64,000 bases of DNA from Phycisphaerales bacterium. GTDB lineage: Bacteria > Planctomycetota > Phycisphaerae > Phycisphaerales > SM1A02. This document shows, one piece after another, positions 1 to 8,617 of the stretch. The position numbers were made by a program, and so were the translations under genes. Each line of letters opens with the position of its first letter. The first letter of the stretch is position 1. The DNA lies in contig JAQWTL010000012.1 in NCBI GenBank assembly GCA_029242715.1, positions 124,001-188,000 of the forward strand. The letters are read 5' to 3'. Below the pieces are notes generated by a model. It was not told where the DNA came from, searched no databases, and saw only the letters and a list, made by a program, of their open reading frames with translations.

Positions 1-666
1 GTCATCGCGCGTCCCTTTACCCGCGTGAAGGATCCGATGAGCGGCTTCCTGGGACTTCGCAGGCAGACCTTGCAGCAGGCAGAAGACCTTGATCCTGTCG
101 GTTACAAGATCGGTCTTGAACTGATTGTGAAATGCCGTTGTGACAATGTTGCAGAAGTGCCGATCCATTTCAGCACGAGGCGTCATGGGGAAAGCAAGCT
201 TACGCTGAAGGTTCAACAGGATTACCTTCGCCATATCCTGCGACTGGCAAGGTGGAAATATCCGGAGCGATCCAGTTTCATCCCCTTTGCGATCGTCGGC
301 GCCATGGGCGTCGGGGTGTATGTGGCGTTGCTTGCGATCCTGGTTCCGCTGCTTTCTGATTCAATCGGAAAATCCTGGACCATTGCAATTGCCATACTCC
401 TCACCATGTGCTTCAACTTCATTCTCGACAGGAAGCTGGCGTTCTGGTGGTCTCCCAGGGATCAGGTCGCGGGCCAGTTTCTCGGGTTCCTGGCCATCTG
501 CTCTGTTCCCGTGCTCATCAACTTCTGGGTGACCTCCTACTTTGCAGTAGACGATCAGATGGCAACACCCCTGGCAGGTGTCATTGGTGCCGCAGTAGGT
601 TCGGTGCTTGGGCTTGTCTTCAACTGGACGATCAGCAGGTTGCTGATATTCAGCCGACCACGTTGA
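1..666 (+). CDS. Family 2 glycosyltransferase (DPM1-like) fused to a GtrA-type membrane domain, 5' truncated
   Basis: The reading frame is open from base 1, so the N-terminal nucleotide-sugar-binding half lies outside the window. The visible 221 residues begin with the tail of a dolichol/polyprenol-phosphate mannosyltransferase-type catalytic domain: D-P-M-S-G-F near residue 10, Y-K-I-G-L-E near 36, and an F-x-x-R-x-x-G-E-S-K-L motif near 57. This is followed by about four hydrophobic segments (residues ~95-210) typical of a GtrA domain. Family knowledge: such fusions attach a sugar to a polyprenyl phosphate carrier and move or anchor the lipid-linked sugar for envelope glycosylation. The 3' end overlaps the convergent small gene at 650 by 17 bases. 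The fold assignment is good; donor sugar and acceptor are unknown. Confidence 0.85.
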   Translation, partial: VIARPFTRVKDPMSGFLGLRRQTLQQAEDLDPVGYKIGLELIVKCRCDNVAEVPIHFSTRRHGESKLTLKVQQDYLRHILRLARWKYPERSSFIPFAIVGAMGVGVYVALLAILVPLLSDSIGKSWTIAIAILLTMCFNFILDRKLAFWWSPRDQVAGQFLGFLAICSVPVLINFWVTSYFAVDDQMATPLAGVIGAAVGSVLGLVFNWTISRLLIFSRPR

Positions 667-1039
667 GGGTCTTGATCTGCTTCTTCACATCTGCCAGTGC
701 AGACGTGATGTCGATGCTTGTCCCATTGGCCGATTGCCATTTCCATCCGGCTTGCTCAGCGCGGCTCAAGAGCCTCTCCTGATGTCGTAGATTGGCTACT
801 TGTGTATCGAGGAAGTAGCCATCCTTGGAGATGCCGGCAAGATCAGCTTTGAGCTGCAGGTATTGGGCAAGTGCGGATACGGCCATGGAGTCGTTGGCTG
901 GGAGGTAGATCGTTTCCCCATCCGGGCCCTTTGACAGTTTGATGTCCTTGGCGGGAACGTCCTTCTGCTCGGCACAGCCCTGTGCGGCAAGGCAGGCGGT
1001 GATGAGCATGAGTGGTATCAAGCGGGCGATCCGATGCAT
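650..1039 (-). CDS. Small exported lipoprotein-like protein, unknown function
   Basis: A 129-residue protein. The start at 1039 is chosen because an AGGAGG ribosome binding site lies six bases upstream; a longer frame to 1066 lacks this. The N-terminus (M-H-R-I-A-R then a hydrophobic stretch) is a signal peptide ending in A-A-Q-G-C, which resembles a lipobox but has a non-standard residue before the glycine. The mature part is hydrophilic, with the sequence G-P-D-G-E-T-I-Y-L and a basic helical C-terminus. I do not recognise a family. It is convergent with the glycosyltransferase and transcribed in the same direction as uvrA, 69 bases beyond the end of uvrA, so co-transcription is possible. 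It is probably periplasmic or membrane-tethered. Confidence 0.6.
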   Translation of the reverse strand: MHRIARLIPLMLITACLAAQGCAEQKDVPAKDIKLSKGPDGETIYLPANDSMAVSALAQYLQLKADLAGISKDGYFLDTQVANLRHQERLLSRAEQAGWKWQSANGTSIDITSALADVKKQIKTLNVVG

Positions 1040-1108
1040 TTCAGGCCTCCTGGTGGGGTTCATCAAGAGCGTACACGATGCAACGTGGGCATGTTTTACC
1101 TGAAGGAA

Positions 1109-4006
1109 TCAAGCGGTCACACGCCGTCGTTTTCGTTTGGTGGCGTCAGCCGCCTTGATGCCGCTGGCTTTCAGATAGTGGCCTGTAAAGCTTCCCTTGA
1201 CGCTTGCAACTGTTTCAGGTGTTCCTTCGGCAATGACCCGGCCGCCACCTGAGCCGCCTTCTGGCCCGAGGTCAATGATCCAGTCAGCATTTCGGATCAC
1301 ATCAAGATTGTGCTCGATGATCACCAGAGTGTTGCCTCTGTCCGCAAGTCGGTGAAGGACCTGAGTAAGCCGATCAACATCCGCAAAGTGAAGCCCGGTC
1401 GTGGGCTCATCCAGGATGTAGAGACCGTGCCCGATGCTTCGGGTGCCCAGTTCTCTTGCGAGTTTCACCCGTTGGGCTTCGCCGCCGGAGAGAGTCGTGG
1501 AGGGTTGTCCGAGTTCAAGGTATCCAAGCCCGACGTCATTGAGACATTGAAGCATTCGGTGAATCGGTGGATGCGCTTCGAAGAATTCGACGGCATCCTC
1601 AACAGCCATGCCCAGGACATCGGCTATGGATTGCTGTCTCCATGTCACATCCAGTGTTTCAGGGTTGTATCGAGTCCCTTTGCAGGATTCGCAGGTTACG
1701 AATACATCAGGCAGAAAGTGCATCTCAATCTTGCGGACGCCTTGTCCCTGGCATGATTCACACCGGCCTCCTTTTACATTGAAACTGAAGCGGCCAGGTG
1801 CATAGCCACGGATTTTGGCTTCACGGGTCTGCGTGAAAAGCTTTCGCACTCCATCAAAGACGCCTGTGTAGGTGGCGGGATTGGATCGGGGGGTTCGCCC
1901 GATGGGGGATTGATCAACTTCAATGATCTTCTCAATCTTGCCCAGTCCTGTAACGCGAGTATGCCGGCCGGGCTTGGGGCCTGTTCCGTGCAGGTGACGC
2001 CAGGCGGCCTTGTGAAGGATGTCGGTGATGAGTGTTGATTTTCCGGAGCCTGATACGCCTGTGACGCATACGATCCCGCCAAGAGGCACCGTCACGTCAA
2101 TGCCTTGGAGATTATGAGCGGCGGCACCCTTGATGACGATTTCTCGTCGCGAGGACACAGGTCGTCTTTCTTCAGGTGTTTCAATTTTTCTGCGACCTGA
2201 TAGATAATCGCCTGTCAGCGATTCCTTGCAGGCCAGGATGTCATCAACAGTGCCTTGTGTGATGACGCGCCCACCGTGTCTTCCGGGGCCAGGGCCGATA
2301 TCAACCACGTGATCTGCCGAGCGGATCATGCCTTCATCATGTTCAACGACGAGAACGGTGTTGCCGATTCCAGAGAGTCTCTGAAGGGTCTGGATGAGTC
2401 GGTCATTGTCCCGCTGGTGCAGGCCGATCGTTGGCTCATCAAGGACATAGCAGACGCCGACAAGTCCCGAACCGACCTGGGTTGCCAGGCGGATGCGCTG
2501 AGCTTCGCCGCCAGAAAGGGTGGTACTTGTTCTGTCAAGAGTGAGATAGCCCAGGCCTACGCTTTTCAGAAAACCGAGTCGTGACTGAATCTCGCGAAGA
2601 ATCGGTTCAGCGATGGTGGCATGATCGCGGGCCATCACGAGCGACTCCATGGCCCGAGTAGCATCCTCGATGGTCATGGCGGCTACTTCCGCGATGTTCA
2701 CTGGTCCATCGGCTGTTTCAATCATGACGTGAATGGCTTCGGTTCTCAGTCTCTGGCCTCTGCATGAAGTGCATGACCTGGAACTCTGGAACCCTGCCAG
2801 GCGTTCTCGTACGCGGTCGCTGTCGGTATCCAGGTAACGGCGCTCAAGGTTTGGAACAACACCTTCAAAGCGGAAGCCATCCGTGCCGCCTTCAAGCAGT
2901 ACGGCCTTCTGTGCCTTGGAGAGTTTGGAGACTGGCGTCTTCTTCTCGACACCCATCTCCTCGCAGAACCGCCTGAGTTGCCTGCTGTACCAGGCATTGA
3001 GTCGCCGGCCATTCTTGGTCCATGGAACGATGGCACCTTCGCCCAGACCGATGGAAGGATCCGGTATCACCAGTCCCTCATCGAAAGCCATGATGGTCCC
3101 CAGGCCATCGCATGATTCACAGGCGCCATGGGGGGAGTTGAAGGAAAAAAGGCGAGGCGCCATTTCAGGGAGGCTGCACTCTGGATGGTCCGGGCACGCA
3201 AGGTGTTCACTGAATCGATGGGTCAGCCAATCTTCGCCATCCTGCTCAAGAACAGTGATCAGCCCGCTGCCAGCCTTGAGTGCCGTTTCGACGGACTCGA
3301 AGATCCTTGTACGGGCCGAGGGCTTGACTACGACACGATCAACTACGGCATCAATGTCGTGCATCTCATAGCGGCCAAGTTCAAGTGGGTTGTCGCCGCC
3401 ACGGGAAAGGGCTTCTCGTATATCGATGATGGCGCCATCAACTCTTGCTCGGACGAAGCCGGCTTTCTGGAGGTCTTCGATGGCCTCCCTGTGGAATCCC
3501 TTGCGGCCTCTGATGACCGGAGCGCAGATGATCAGTTTTGTGCTGTTGCCAAGGGTCAGGAGCCTGTCGACGATCTGTGTCGGGCTGGCTCCGGAAATAG
3601 GCTGCCCGCAGGTTCCTTGTCTGGAGGGTTTCCAGCAAGTCGGGTTGCCACATCTGGCAAAGAGAAGTCTCAGGTAGTCCCAGATCTCTGTTGTAGTCGC
3701 AACAGTGGATCTCGGGTTATGCCCGCCACCGCGTTGTTGAATGGCAATGGTCGGCGGCAAGCCAGTAATTGATTCGACATCAGGTTTCTGCATCTGTTGC
3801 AGAAACTGGCGAGCATACGCGCTGAGCGATTCCATGTACTTTCGTTGCCCCTCGGCAAAGATCGTGTCAAAGGCCAACGAACTTTTGCCTGAACCAGAGA
3901 CGCCGGTTACGACGACCAGTTGATCTCTGGGAATGGAAAGGTCCACTTCCTGGAGATTGTGCTCACGGGCACTGGTAACCGTGATGGAACGGGGGGCAGT
4001 CGACAC
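1109..4006 (-). CDS. uvrA: Excinuclease ABC subunit A
   Basis: A 965-residue UvrA, the damage-recognition ATPase of nucleotide excision repair that loads UvrB onto lesions. Two ABC modules are visible. The first has Walker A G-V-S-G-S-G-K-S-S at about residue 35 and its signature L-S-G-G-E near 490. The second has Walker A G-V-S-G-S-G-K-S-T near 655 and signature L-S-G-G-E near 840. Zinc-binding Cys pairs occur in the insertion (C-P-D-H-P-E-C ... C-E-S-C, ~280-305) and in the second module (C-E-S-C-Q-G-Q-G near 750, partner C-E-S-C-K-G). Length is slightly above the usual ~940. The frame opens with GTG at 4006 and there is no in-frame ATG before the conserved S-A-R-E-H-N-L motif, so GTG is taken as the start. 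Bases 4007-4073 separate it from the upstream permease gene. Confidence 0.97.
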   Translation of the reverse strand: MSTAPRSITVTSAREHNLQEVDLSIPRDQLVVVTGVSGSGKSSLAFDTIFAEGQRKYMESLSAYARQFLQQMQKPDVESITGLPPTIAIQQRGGGHNPRSTVATTTEIWDYLRLLFARCGNPTCWKPSRQGTCGQPISGASPTQIVDRLLTLGNSTKLIICAPVIRGRKGFHREAIEDLQKAGFVRARVDGAIIDIREALSRGGDNPLELGRYEMHDIDAVVDRVVVKPSARTRIFESVETALKAGSGLITVLEQDGEDWLTHRFSEHLACPDHPECSLPEMAPRLFSFNSPHGACESCDGLGTIMAFDEGLVIPDPSIGLGEGAIVPWTKNGRRLNAWYSRQLRRFCEEMGVEKKTPVSKLSKAQKAVLLEGGTDGFRFEGVVPNLERRYLDTDSDRVRERLAGFQSSRSCTSCRGQRLRTEAIHVMIETADGPVNIAEVAAMTIEDATRAMESLVMARDHATIAEPILREIQSRLGFLKSVGLGYLTLDRTSTTLSGGEAQRIRLATQVGSGLVGVCYVLDEPTIGLHQRDNDRLIQTLQRLSGIGNTVLVVEHDEGMIRSADHVVDIGPGPGRHGGRVITQGTVDDILACKESLTGDYLSGRRKIETPEERRPVSSRREIVIKGAAAHNLQGIDVTVPLGGIVCVTGVSGSGKSTLITDILHKAAWRHLHGTGPKPGRHTRVTGLGKIEKIIEVDQSPIGRTPRSNPATYTGVFDGVRKLFTQTREAKIRGYAPGRFSFNVKGGRCESCQGQGVRKIEMHFLPDVFVTCESCKGTRYNPETLDVTWRQQSIADVLGMAVEDAVEFFEAHPPIHRMLQCLNDVGLGYLELGQPSTTLSGGEAQRVKLARELGTRSIGHGLYILDEPTTGLHFADVDRLTQVLHRLADRGNTLVIIEHNLDVIRNADWIIDLGPEGGSGGGRVIAEGTPETVASVKGSFTGHYLKASGIKAADATKRKRRRVTA

Positions 4007-4019
4007 GCCCCACAGGATA

Positions 4020-4045
4020 GGCCCATGGTGGGTTGATCATGGGCC
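4020..4045. repeat. Perfect 8-bp inverted repeat between permease gene and uvrA
   Basis: GGCCCATG and CATGGGCC flank a 10-base spacer in the 67-base gap between the end of the ABC permease and the start of uvrA (both minus strand). There is no T-run, so it is not a standard intrinsic terminator. It might be a weak terminator or processing hairpin, or an operator for uvrA. No LexA-type box was recognised here. Only the symmetry is certain. Confidence 0.4.
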
Positions 4046-4073
4046 ATAAGTCAGGTTCAGGAGAATGTTGTGC

Positions 4074-5207
4074 CTAGCCGACTTCGCGTCTCTGGAAGAG
4101 GATCACGCCGGCAGCAATTGCGGCAATCGAATAGGCAAGGGCGTACAGGATCGATTCCCAGACATAGCCGAGGGGGATGGAGATTCCCTGGGTGAGGGCA
4201 TCGGTCAGCCACATGACCTGGAAGTTCGGGAGCACGTCATAGCCGATGATGAAGGCCCAATACTGGGCATATTCACCAGTGGTCGCCAGGTCAGTCAGCG
4301 GCACCGAGGAAACATCCACCATCTTCACCAACTCCTCGGTTTCTCCGTCCTTGAAGTTGATGATGGAGATGATCTCTTCCTGGGTGGTGAGCCCTTGCTC
4401 CTTGGCATTGGCCAGCCAATGGGCTTCCATCTGCTTGATTTCTGAAAGGAATATCGAGTCAGAGAGCAGTCCCATCAAGAAGAGGCCAATGGTCAGAAGG
4501 ATCGTCATCAGTTGGCCGGCCCGAGTGCTGATGGCAACAGCAATGGCGCACATCATCAAGATGGCCATCATCATTGCAATGATCGCCAGCCAAAGATCAG
4601 GCTTCAGTCCCAGTGCCATGCTTCTGGTGGAGAAATCAGGTCCGAAGTTGATTGCCAGGAGCCAAGCGAGCAGCAGTAGGGGAGTGGTGAAGAAAATCAC
4701 CGAACTGGTGAACACCATGTTGTAGAAATAATTGCACCAGGCGGCGGCGGCCCAACCAATGAGAACGCCTCCGACTCCGAAGATGATGACGGGCATGTGG
4801 AGGGGGTCACGTACCGTTTCCTGGACGGCATGAGTCTCCACGAGCATGAAGATGAAGAATAGGAAGAGGGTGCAGAGCATCATCGCCAGGGAGACACCAA
4901 GGAATTTGCCCAGCACGAAGATGGGTCGGCCCACCGGCTTGGAGATGACGGTCAGGGCAGTCTTGTTGGCGATCTCCCGCCCAAGGACGCTGGTGGCGAT
5001 GAATCCTGAGAGCAGGGCGGCTGCCATAAAAATAGTTGCCAGGCCGATATCGATGAGCATCCTCTGGTTTTCGTCCATTGTGAACGCCGAAAGCGGGTTG
5101 CTGAGGATGATCAGCAGGCTGGCCCCAATCAGGACTACCAGCACTACAGGCTGCCTGACGCTCTCAAAAAAGGTGTTCCGGATGATTGCGAGGAGTTGTT
5201 GGAACAT
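4074..5207 (-). CDS. ABC-2 type transporter permease (orphan, divergent from the SPFH block)
   Basis: A 377-residue integral membrane protein. The open frame extends upstream to 5561, but that extension is rich in Arg, Pro and Cys, lacks membrane character and runs into the divergent gene, so the ATG at 5207 (M-F-Q-Q-L-L-A-I-I-R) is preferred. About six hydrophobic segments are present. The N-terminal pattern R-N-T-F-F-E-S-V-R-Q-P and the following G-R-E-I-A-N-K-T-A-L-T-V-I-S-K-P resemble ABC-2 permeases that pair with GldA/NosF-type ATPases; a large extracytoplasmic loop lies between the last helices. The downstream permease at 11324 carries the related motif I-W-H-V-M-T-K-P-V-G, so the two may be paralogs. 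No ATPase is adjacent on this strand; the ATPase at 10143 is the likely partner. Substrate unknown. Confidence 0.8.
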   Translation of the reverse strand: MFQQLLAIIRNTFFESVRQPVVLVVLIGASLLIILSNPLSAFTMDENQRMLIDIGLATIFMAAALLSGFIATSVLGREIANKTALTVISKPVGRPIFVLGKFLGVSLAMMLCTLFLFFIFMLVETHAVQETVRDPLHMPVIIFGVGGVLIGWAAAAWCNYFYNMVFTSSVIFFTTPLLLLAWLLAINFGPDFSTRSMALGLKPDLWLAIIAMMMAILMMCAIAVAISTRAGQLMTILLTIGLFLMGLLSDSIFLSEIKQMEAHWLANAKEQGLTTQEEIISIINFKDGETEELVKMVDVSSVPLTDLATTGEYAQYWAFIIGYDVLPNFQVMWLTDALTQGISIPLGYVWESILYALAYSIAAIAAGVILFQRREVG

Positions 5208-5416
5208 GGGTGGGGTGCCAAAGGGCCCTGTTGGGAGATGTGGTCTGGCATGGTACCGCCGGGACCCTTTCAGGGGGATACTCCTGCCCGAGGTCGCAGG
5301 GTTCGACCGAAACTGATATTTTGCCCCCGCCCATAGAACCTCAACGGGGCGGTGGCACGTATGAAGTGGAACTCCCCGATTTCCGATCCTCCTGCAGCGA
5401 GCAACGAAACAGCACC

Positions 5417-7630
5417 ATGAGAGTCGATCACTTGGCCTATCAGAGGGCCACAAACGTGGCTGCCTTTGGATTCTGTCTCCAACTTTTGGTGGCGATGACC
5501 TTCTTGGTCTATGGACTTGCTGTGGGGGACAGTCCATCAATCCTCGCATCACTGTGGGCATTTCCCCCAGTCCTGATCTGGGTCGGCCTGATGATGGTCT
5601 TCAACCAGCACAAGCTGGAAAGACTTGAATCACTTGAGGAAGACCAACTGGCTTCCGGAGGCATGGCCGGGGAGTCCATATTCGATCGATCCGGAGATGA
5701 GATCAGAGTCGCAGCAGGCCGACTTCGTTTGCTGTATCGCTGGGCCTTGCCGATCGCCAGTGTTCTCTACGTCGGAACCATGGCGATATTGGCATGGCGC
5801 ATGCTCGAGTGGCTTTCCGGAGTTGCCGGCGCTGATGTGATTTTAGGGGACAGCTATCTGGCCCTGGCTGATGGCAAGGGTTGGTTGGTTGCGCTTTGTC
5901 TGGGCTTTGCTGCAGCTTGCTTCATCTTCTCTCGTTACTTGAGCGGCATGTCGGAACACAAGGCCTGGCAGAATCTGCGTGCGGGCGCCGGAGCGATGGT
6001 TGGCAATGCCCTTGTGCTGCTTGCAGTGGCCGTTGGTGTGATCTTCCGTTTCTTCGAAGTCAATGATGTCCTTGAGGTTGTTGGCTGGAGCATTCCGATC
6101 TTCATGTGTGTTGCAGCGGCGGAGGTTCTGCTCAACATCATTCTGAACATCTATCGTCCTCGTGTAGCCGGGGAATATCCACGGCCCGGATTTGATTCCC
6201 GTGCCTTGAGTCTGATGGCCCAGCCTGATTCATTCGTTCGTTCGATGAACGATGCGGTCAACTATCAGTTCGGTTTCGATATCTCCAGTTCATGGGGATA
6301 CCAGCTGGTTCTGAGGAGCGGAGGCTGGTTGATTGTTCTCGGGGCTGTTGCCTTGATTGGGCTGAGCACCATGGTGGTCGTTGATGGCCGGGAAGAGGGG
6401 CTCCGCATTCGCCAGGGACGGATCATCGGCGGCGATGGTCATGAGGTCCATGGGTCGGGCTTGTTCATGAAGCTTCCCTGGCCACTTGAAACAGCCCAGC
6501 TTTACGAGGTCACCACCGAGCGAGAGCTGTCTCTGAATGGCAAGGAAGAGGTACTGCCCCGTCGATCATTGTGGGGCAGGGACAAGTTGAAGTTGATTCC
6601 TGGTGATGTGATGCTGCCATTCATCGTGGGCCGTTCAAGGCTTGGCGACGATCAGCAGTTCAACCTGCCCAGCTCCATATCCGAGCAGGTCGCAGAAGGT
6701 CAGGATGACTCAAGTGTTGATGACGTCAACGCTCTTGTAGACATGCAGGTCAACCTTTCATACAGAATTCGTGGGTTGGACGCCTCTGGAAAGAATGGCG
6801 GACTTCTGCAATATCTGTCATTTGGAACAGATACCAAACGACGCGAACGTTTTACAGAGCGAGAAAAGGCTCTGCAGCTAGTGGCACTTTCAGTGGTGAC
6901 CAAATACATCGGCACCCTGGGGCTTGATGATGTCCTCTCAAAGAAGCGTGGTCAGCTTTCTGCTGAACTGCTTAAGCGAATTCGTCCGGCCTTTGACCAG
7001 CTTGATACTGGGGTGGAGCTCATTGGAGTATCAATCCCGCTGGTGCGTCCTGTCGATAATCTGGCATCTTCCTTCGAGGATCTCGACGTCGCGATTCAGC
7101 AAAGTGACAGCGAAATTGCCAAGGCAGAGAGACAGAGCGTCGTGGTCCTGACGGAAACAGTCGGTGACCCGGATCTCGTTGAACGCGTCCTGGCAGCCAT
7201 TGATGCTGCAAACGAGGCGGACGAGGTTTATGAAACGGCCGTCCAGCAGCATGGCGAAAATTCACCCGAAGCGGATGATGCAGCGAAAGATCGCGAGCTC
7301 AAGACATTTGCTGCTGCGAAGCTGGTGAGACAGGGCGGCGGCGGTGCTGCTGAACTGATTGCCATGGCTGAACGTGATAGCTGGGTGAAATTGATGCAGC
7401 AACGAACACAAGCCAGCAGGATTCAGGGGCAGGGAGCTGCCTACCACGCGGCGCCAGAGCTCTACAGGCAATGGTGGATCATGCAGGCCTACAACCGCAA
7501 CTTTGCGGATCTGCGTAAGTACGTCGTCGGCATTGAACCTGATCGCATGAAGGTCAATGTCGGCTTGAGCGAATATGCCTCTCCGGGCACCATTTACAGT
7601 GACACGCTTCAGTCAGAGGATGATGAGTAA
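5417..7630 (+). CDS. Polytopic membrane protein with SPFH (band 7) domain, HflK-like
   Basis: A 737-residue protein, much longer than ordinary HflK (~420). The frame is open from 5186, but the first 77 codons are unlike protein and cover the divergent promoter region, so ATG 5417 (M-R-V-D-H-L-A-Y) is chosen; no strong ribosome binding site precedes it. The N-terminal ~320 residues contain about seven hydrophobic helices. They are followed by an SPFH domain starting at V-V-V-D-G-R-E-E-G-L-R-I-R-Q-G, with the typical G-L-F-M-K-L-P-W-P entry motif, and then an Ala/Glu-rich coiled-coil region. SPFH proteins form large membrane cages or microdomain scaffolds; HflK/HflC restrain the FtsH protease. 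This gene heads a six-gene co-directional block with two further SPFH genes and an ABC transporter. Extra N-terminal helices suggest a membrane platform rather than a plain HflK. Confidence 0.8.
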   Translation: MRVDHLAYQRATNVAAFGFCLQLLVAMTFLVYGLAVGDSPSILASLWAFPPVLIWVGLMMVFNQHKLERLESLEEDQLASGGMAGESIFDRSGDEIRVAAGRLRLLYRWALPIASVLYVGTMAILAWRMLEWLSGVAGADVILGDSYLALADGKGWLVALCLGFAAACFIFSRYLSGMSEHKAWQNLRAGAGAMVGNALVLLAVAVGVIFRFFEVNDVLEVVGWSIPIFMCVAAAEVLLNIILNIYRPRVAGEYPRPGFDSRALSLMAQPDSFVRSMNDAVNYQFGFDISSSWGYQLVLRSGGWLIVLGAVALIGLSTMVVVDGREEGLRIRQGRIIGGDGHEVHGSGLFMKLPWPLETAQLYEVTTERELSLNGKEEVLPRRSLWGRDKLKLIPGDVMLPFIVGRSRLGDDQQFNLPSSISEQVAEGQDDSSVDDVNALVDMQVNLSYRIRGLDASGKNGGLLQYLSFGTDTKRRERFTEREKALQLVALSVVTKYIGTLGLDDVLSKKRGQLSAELLKRIRPAFDQLDTGVELIGVSIPLVRPVDNLASSFEDLDVAIQQSDSEIAKAERQSVVVLTETVGDPDLVERVLAAIDAANEADEVYETAVQQHGENSPEADDAAKDRELKTFAAAKLVRQGGGGAAELIAMAERDSWVKLMQQRTQASRIQGQGAAYHAAPELYRQWWIMQAYNRNFADLRKYVVGIEPDRMKVNVGLSEYASPGTIYSDTLQSEDDE

Positions 7631-7635
7631 TAGGT

Positions 7636-8616
7636 ATGAAGAAAGTAGCAGCCATAATCATTGGCCTGATAATCCTGTTCGTCCTGCTGTTATTCAGCAT
7701 GACCTACTCAGTAGGCTTCAACCAGGTGGCATTGAAAAGTCACTTTGGAAAGGTTGATGCCTCCAGCATCATCCGTGAACCGGGCCTACATTTTCGCTGG
7801 CCATTCTTTGCAGACAGTGTCACGACCTATGACACCCGTGTTCAGTTGATCCAGCCAGGCGAGGAAACTCTCCAGACTTCCGATGGCCTCCAGGTCGTGG
7901 TCAAAGGTTTTCTTCTCTGGAAAGTCGACGTTGACGGCGAAGGGCCTCTTCACTTCTACCAGTCCTATCCACAGCAGGGGGATGCTGAGGAATTGTTGAT
8001 TGGTGAGTTCCGAGATGTGGTTTCAGTAGTCAGCGAGTACGAATTCAGCGATCTGATTGGTCCTGATAACAAGCTGGAGCAGATCGAACAGAAGATGTTT
8101 GAGAGAGTCACACAGAAGGTTGGCCAGGGCATCAAGCCTGTCACGATCGGACTGAGCAGGGTTCTTCTTAGAGAGAAGACGTCCCAGCAGGTCATCAGCC
8201 GCATGCGTGCAAGCCGTGACACACTTGCTGAGAATGCACGAGCTCGTGGCGAAGCAGAAGCACAGCGAATCAAATCTGAAGCGAAGACGATTCGGGACAA
8301 GATCTACGCCTTCGCCGAACAGCGGTCACAGGAAATCAGGACTCGCGCAGATGAACGCAGTGCCAAGTACCTCAGAGAAATGAGTGAGGATGAAGAGTTG
8401 GCCATCTTCCTTATCTGGATCGATACTCTTGAAAAGGCACTTGCGAAAAATACAACCGTCATCATCGATACCGATTTCGCCCCGTGGCATCTCATGAAAC
8501 CAGAACCGCCGGAGGGTGAACTGACGATCCCCAAGCCGAATTCCTACATGAATCCTGTCGACTCGACGAAGGCAGATGCTGAGGCTCCAACACGGAGCGC
8601 CGACAAGGGATCCTGA
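7636..8616 (+). CDS. hflC: HflC-like SPFH protein (protease modulator family)
   Basis: A 326-residue protein with one N-terminal membrane helix (residues ~5-25), an SPFH domain beginning V-G-F-N-Q-V-A-L-K-S-H-F-G-K, and the P-G-L-H-F-R-W-P-F loop. The HflC/HflK signature R-M-R-A-S-R-D-T-L-A-E-N-A-R-A-R-G-E-A-E-A-Q occurs near residues 190-215, leading into a long charged coiled coil. Length matches HflC (~330). It starts five bases after the previous gene stops and is followed by the next SPFH gene with a one-base gap, so it is clearly in an operon. Family role: membrane-associated regulator of FtsH, acting with HflK. The symbol reflects similarity by motif, not proven orthology. Confidence 0.85.
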   Translation: MKKVAAIIIGLIILFVLLLFSMTYSVGFNQVALKSHFGKVDASSIIREPGLHFRWPFFADSVTTYDTRVQLIQPGEETLQTSDGLQVVVKGFLLWKVDVDGEGPLHFYQSYPQQGDAEELLIGEFRDVVSVVSEYEFSDLIGPDNKLEQIEQKMFERVTQKVGQGIKPVTIGLSRVLLREKTSQQVISRMRASRDTLAENARARGEAEAQRIKSEAKTIRDKIYAFAEQRSQEIRTRADERSAKYLREMSEDEELAIFLIWIDTLEKALAKNTTVIIDTDFAPWHLMKPEPPEGELTIPKPNSYMNPVDSTKADAEAPTRSADKGS

Positions 8617-8617
8617 C

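Noticed and set aside
5186-5416. 77-codon N-terminal extension of the first SPFH gene
   Set aside because: Its translation is not protein-like and it lies in the divergent promoter region opposite the ABC permease.
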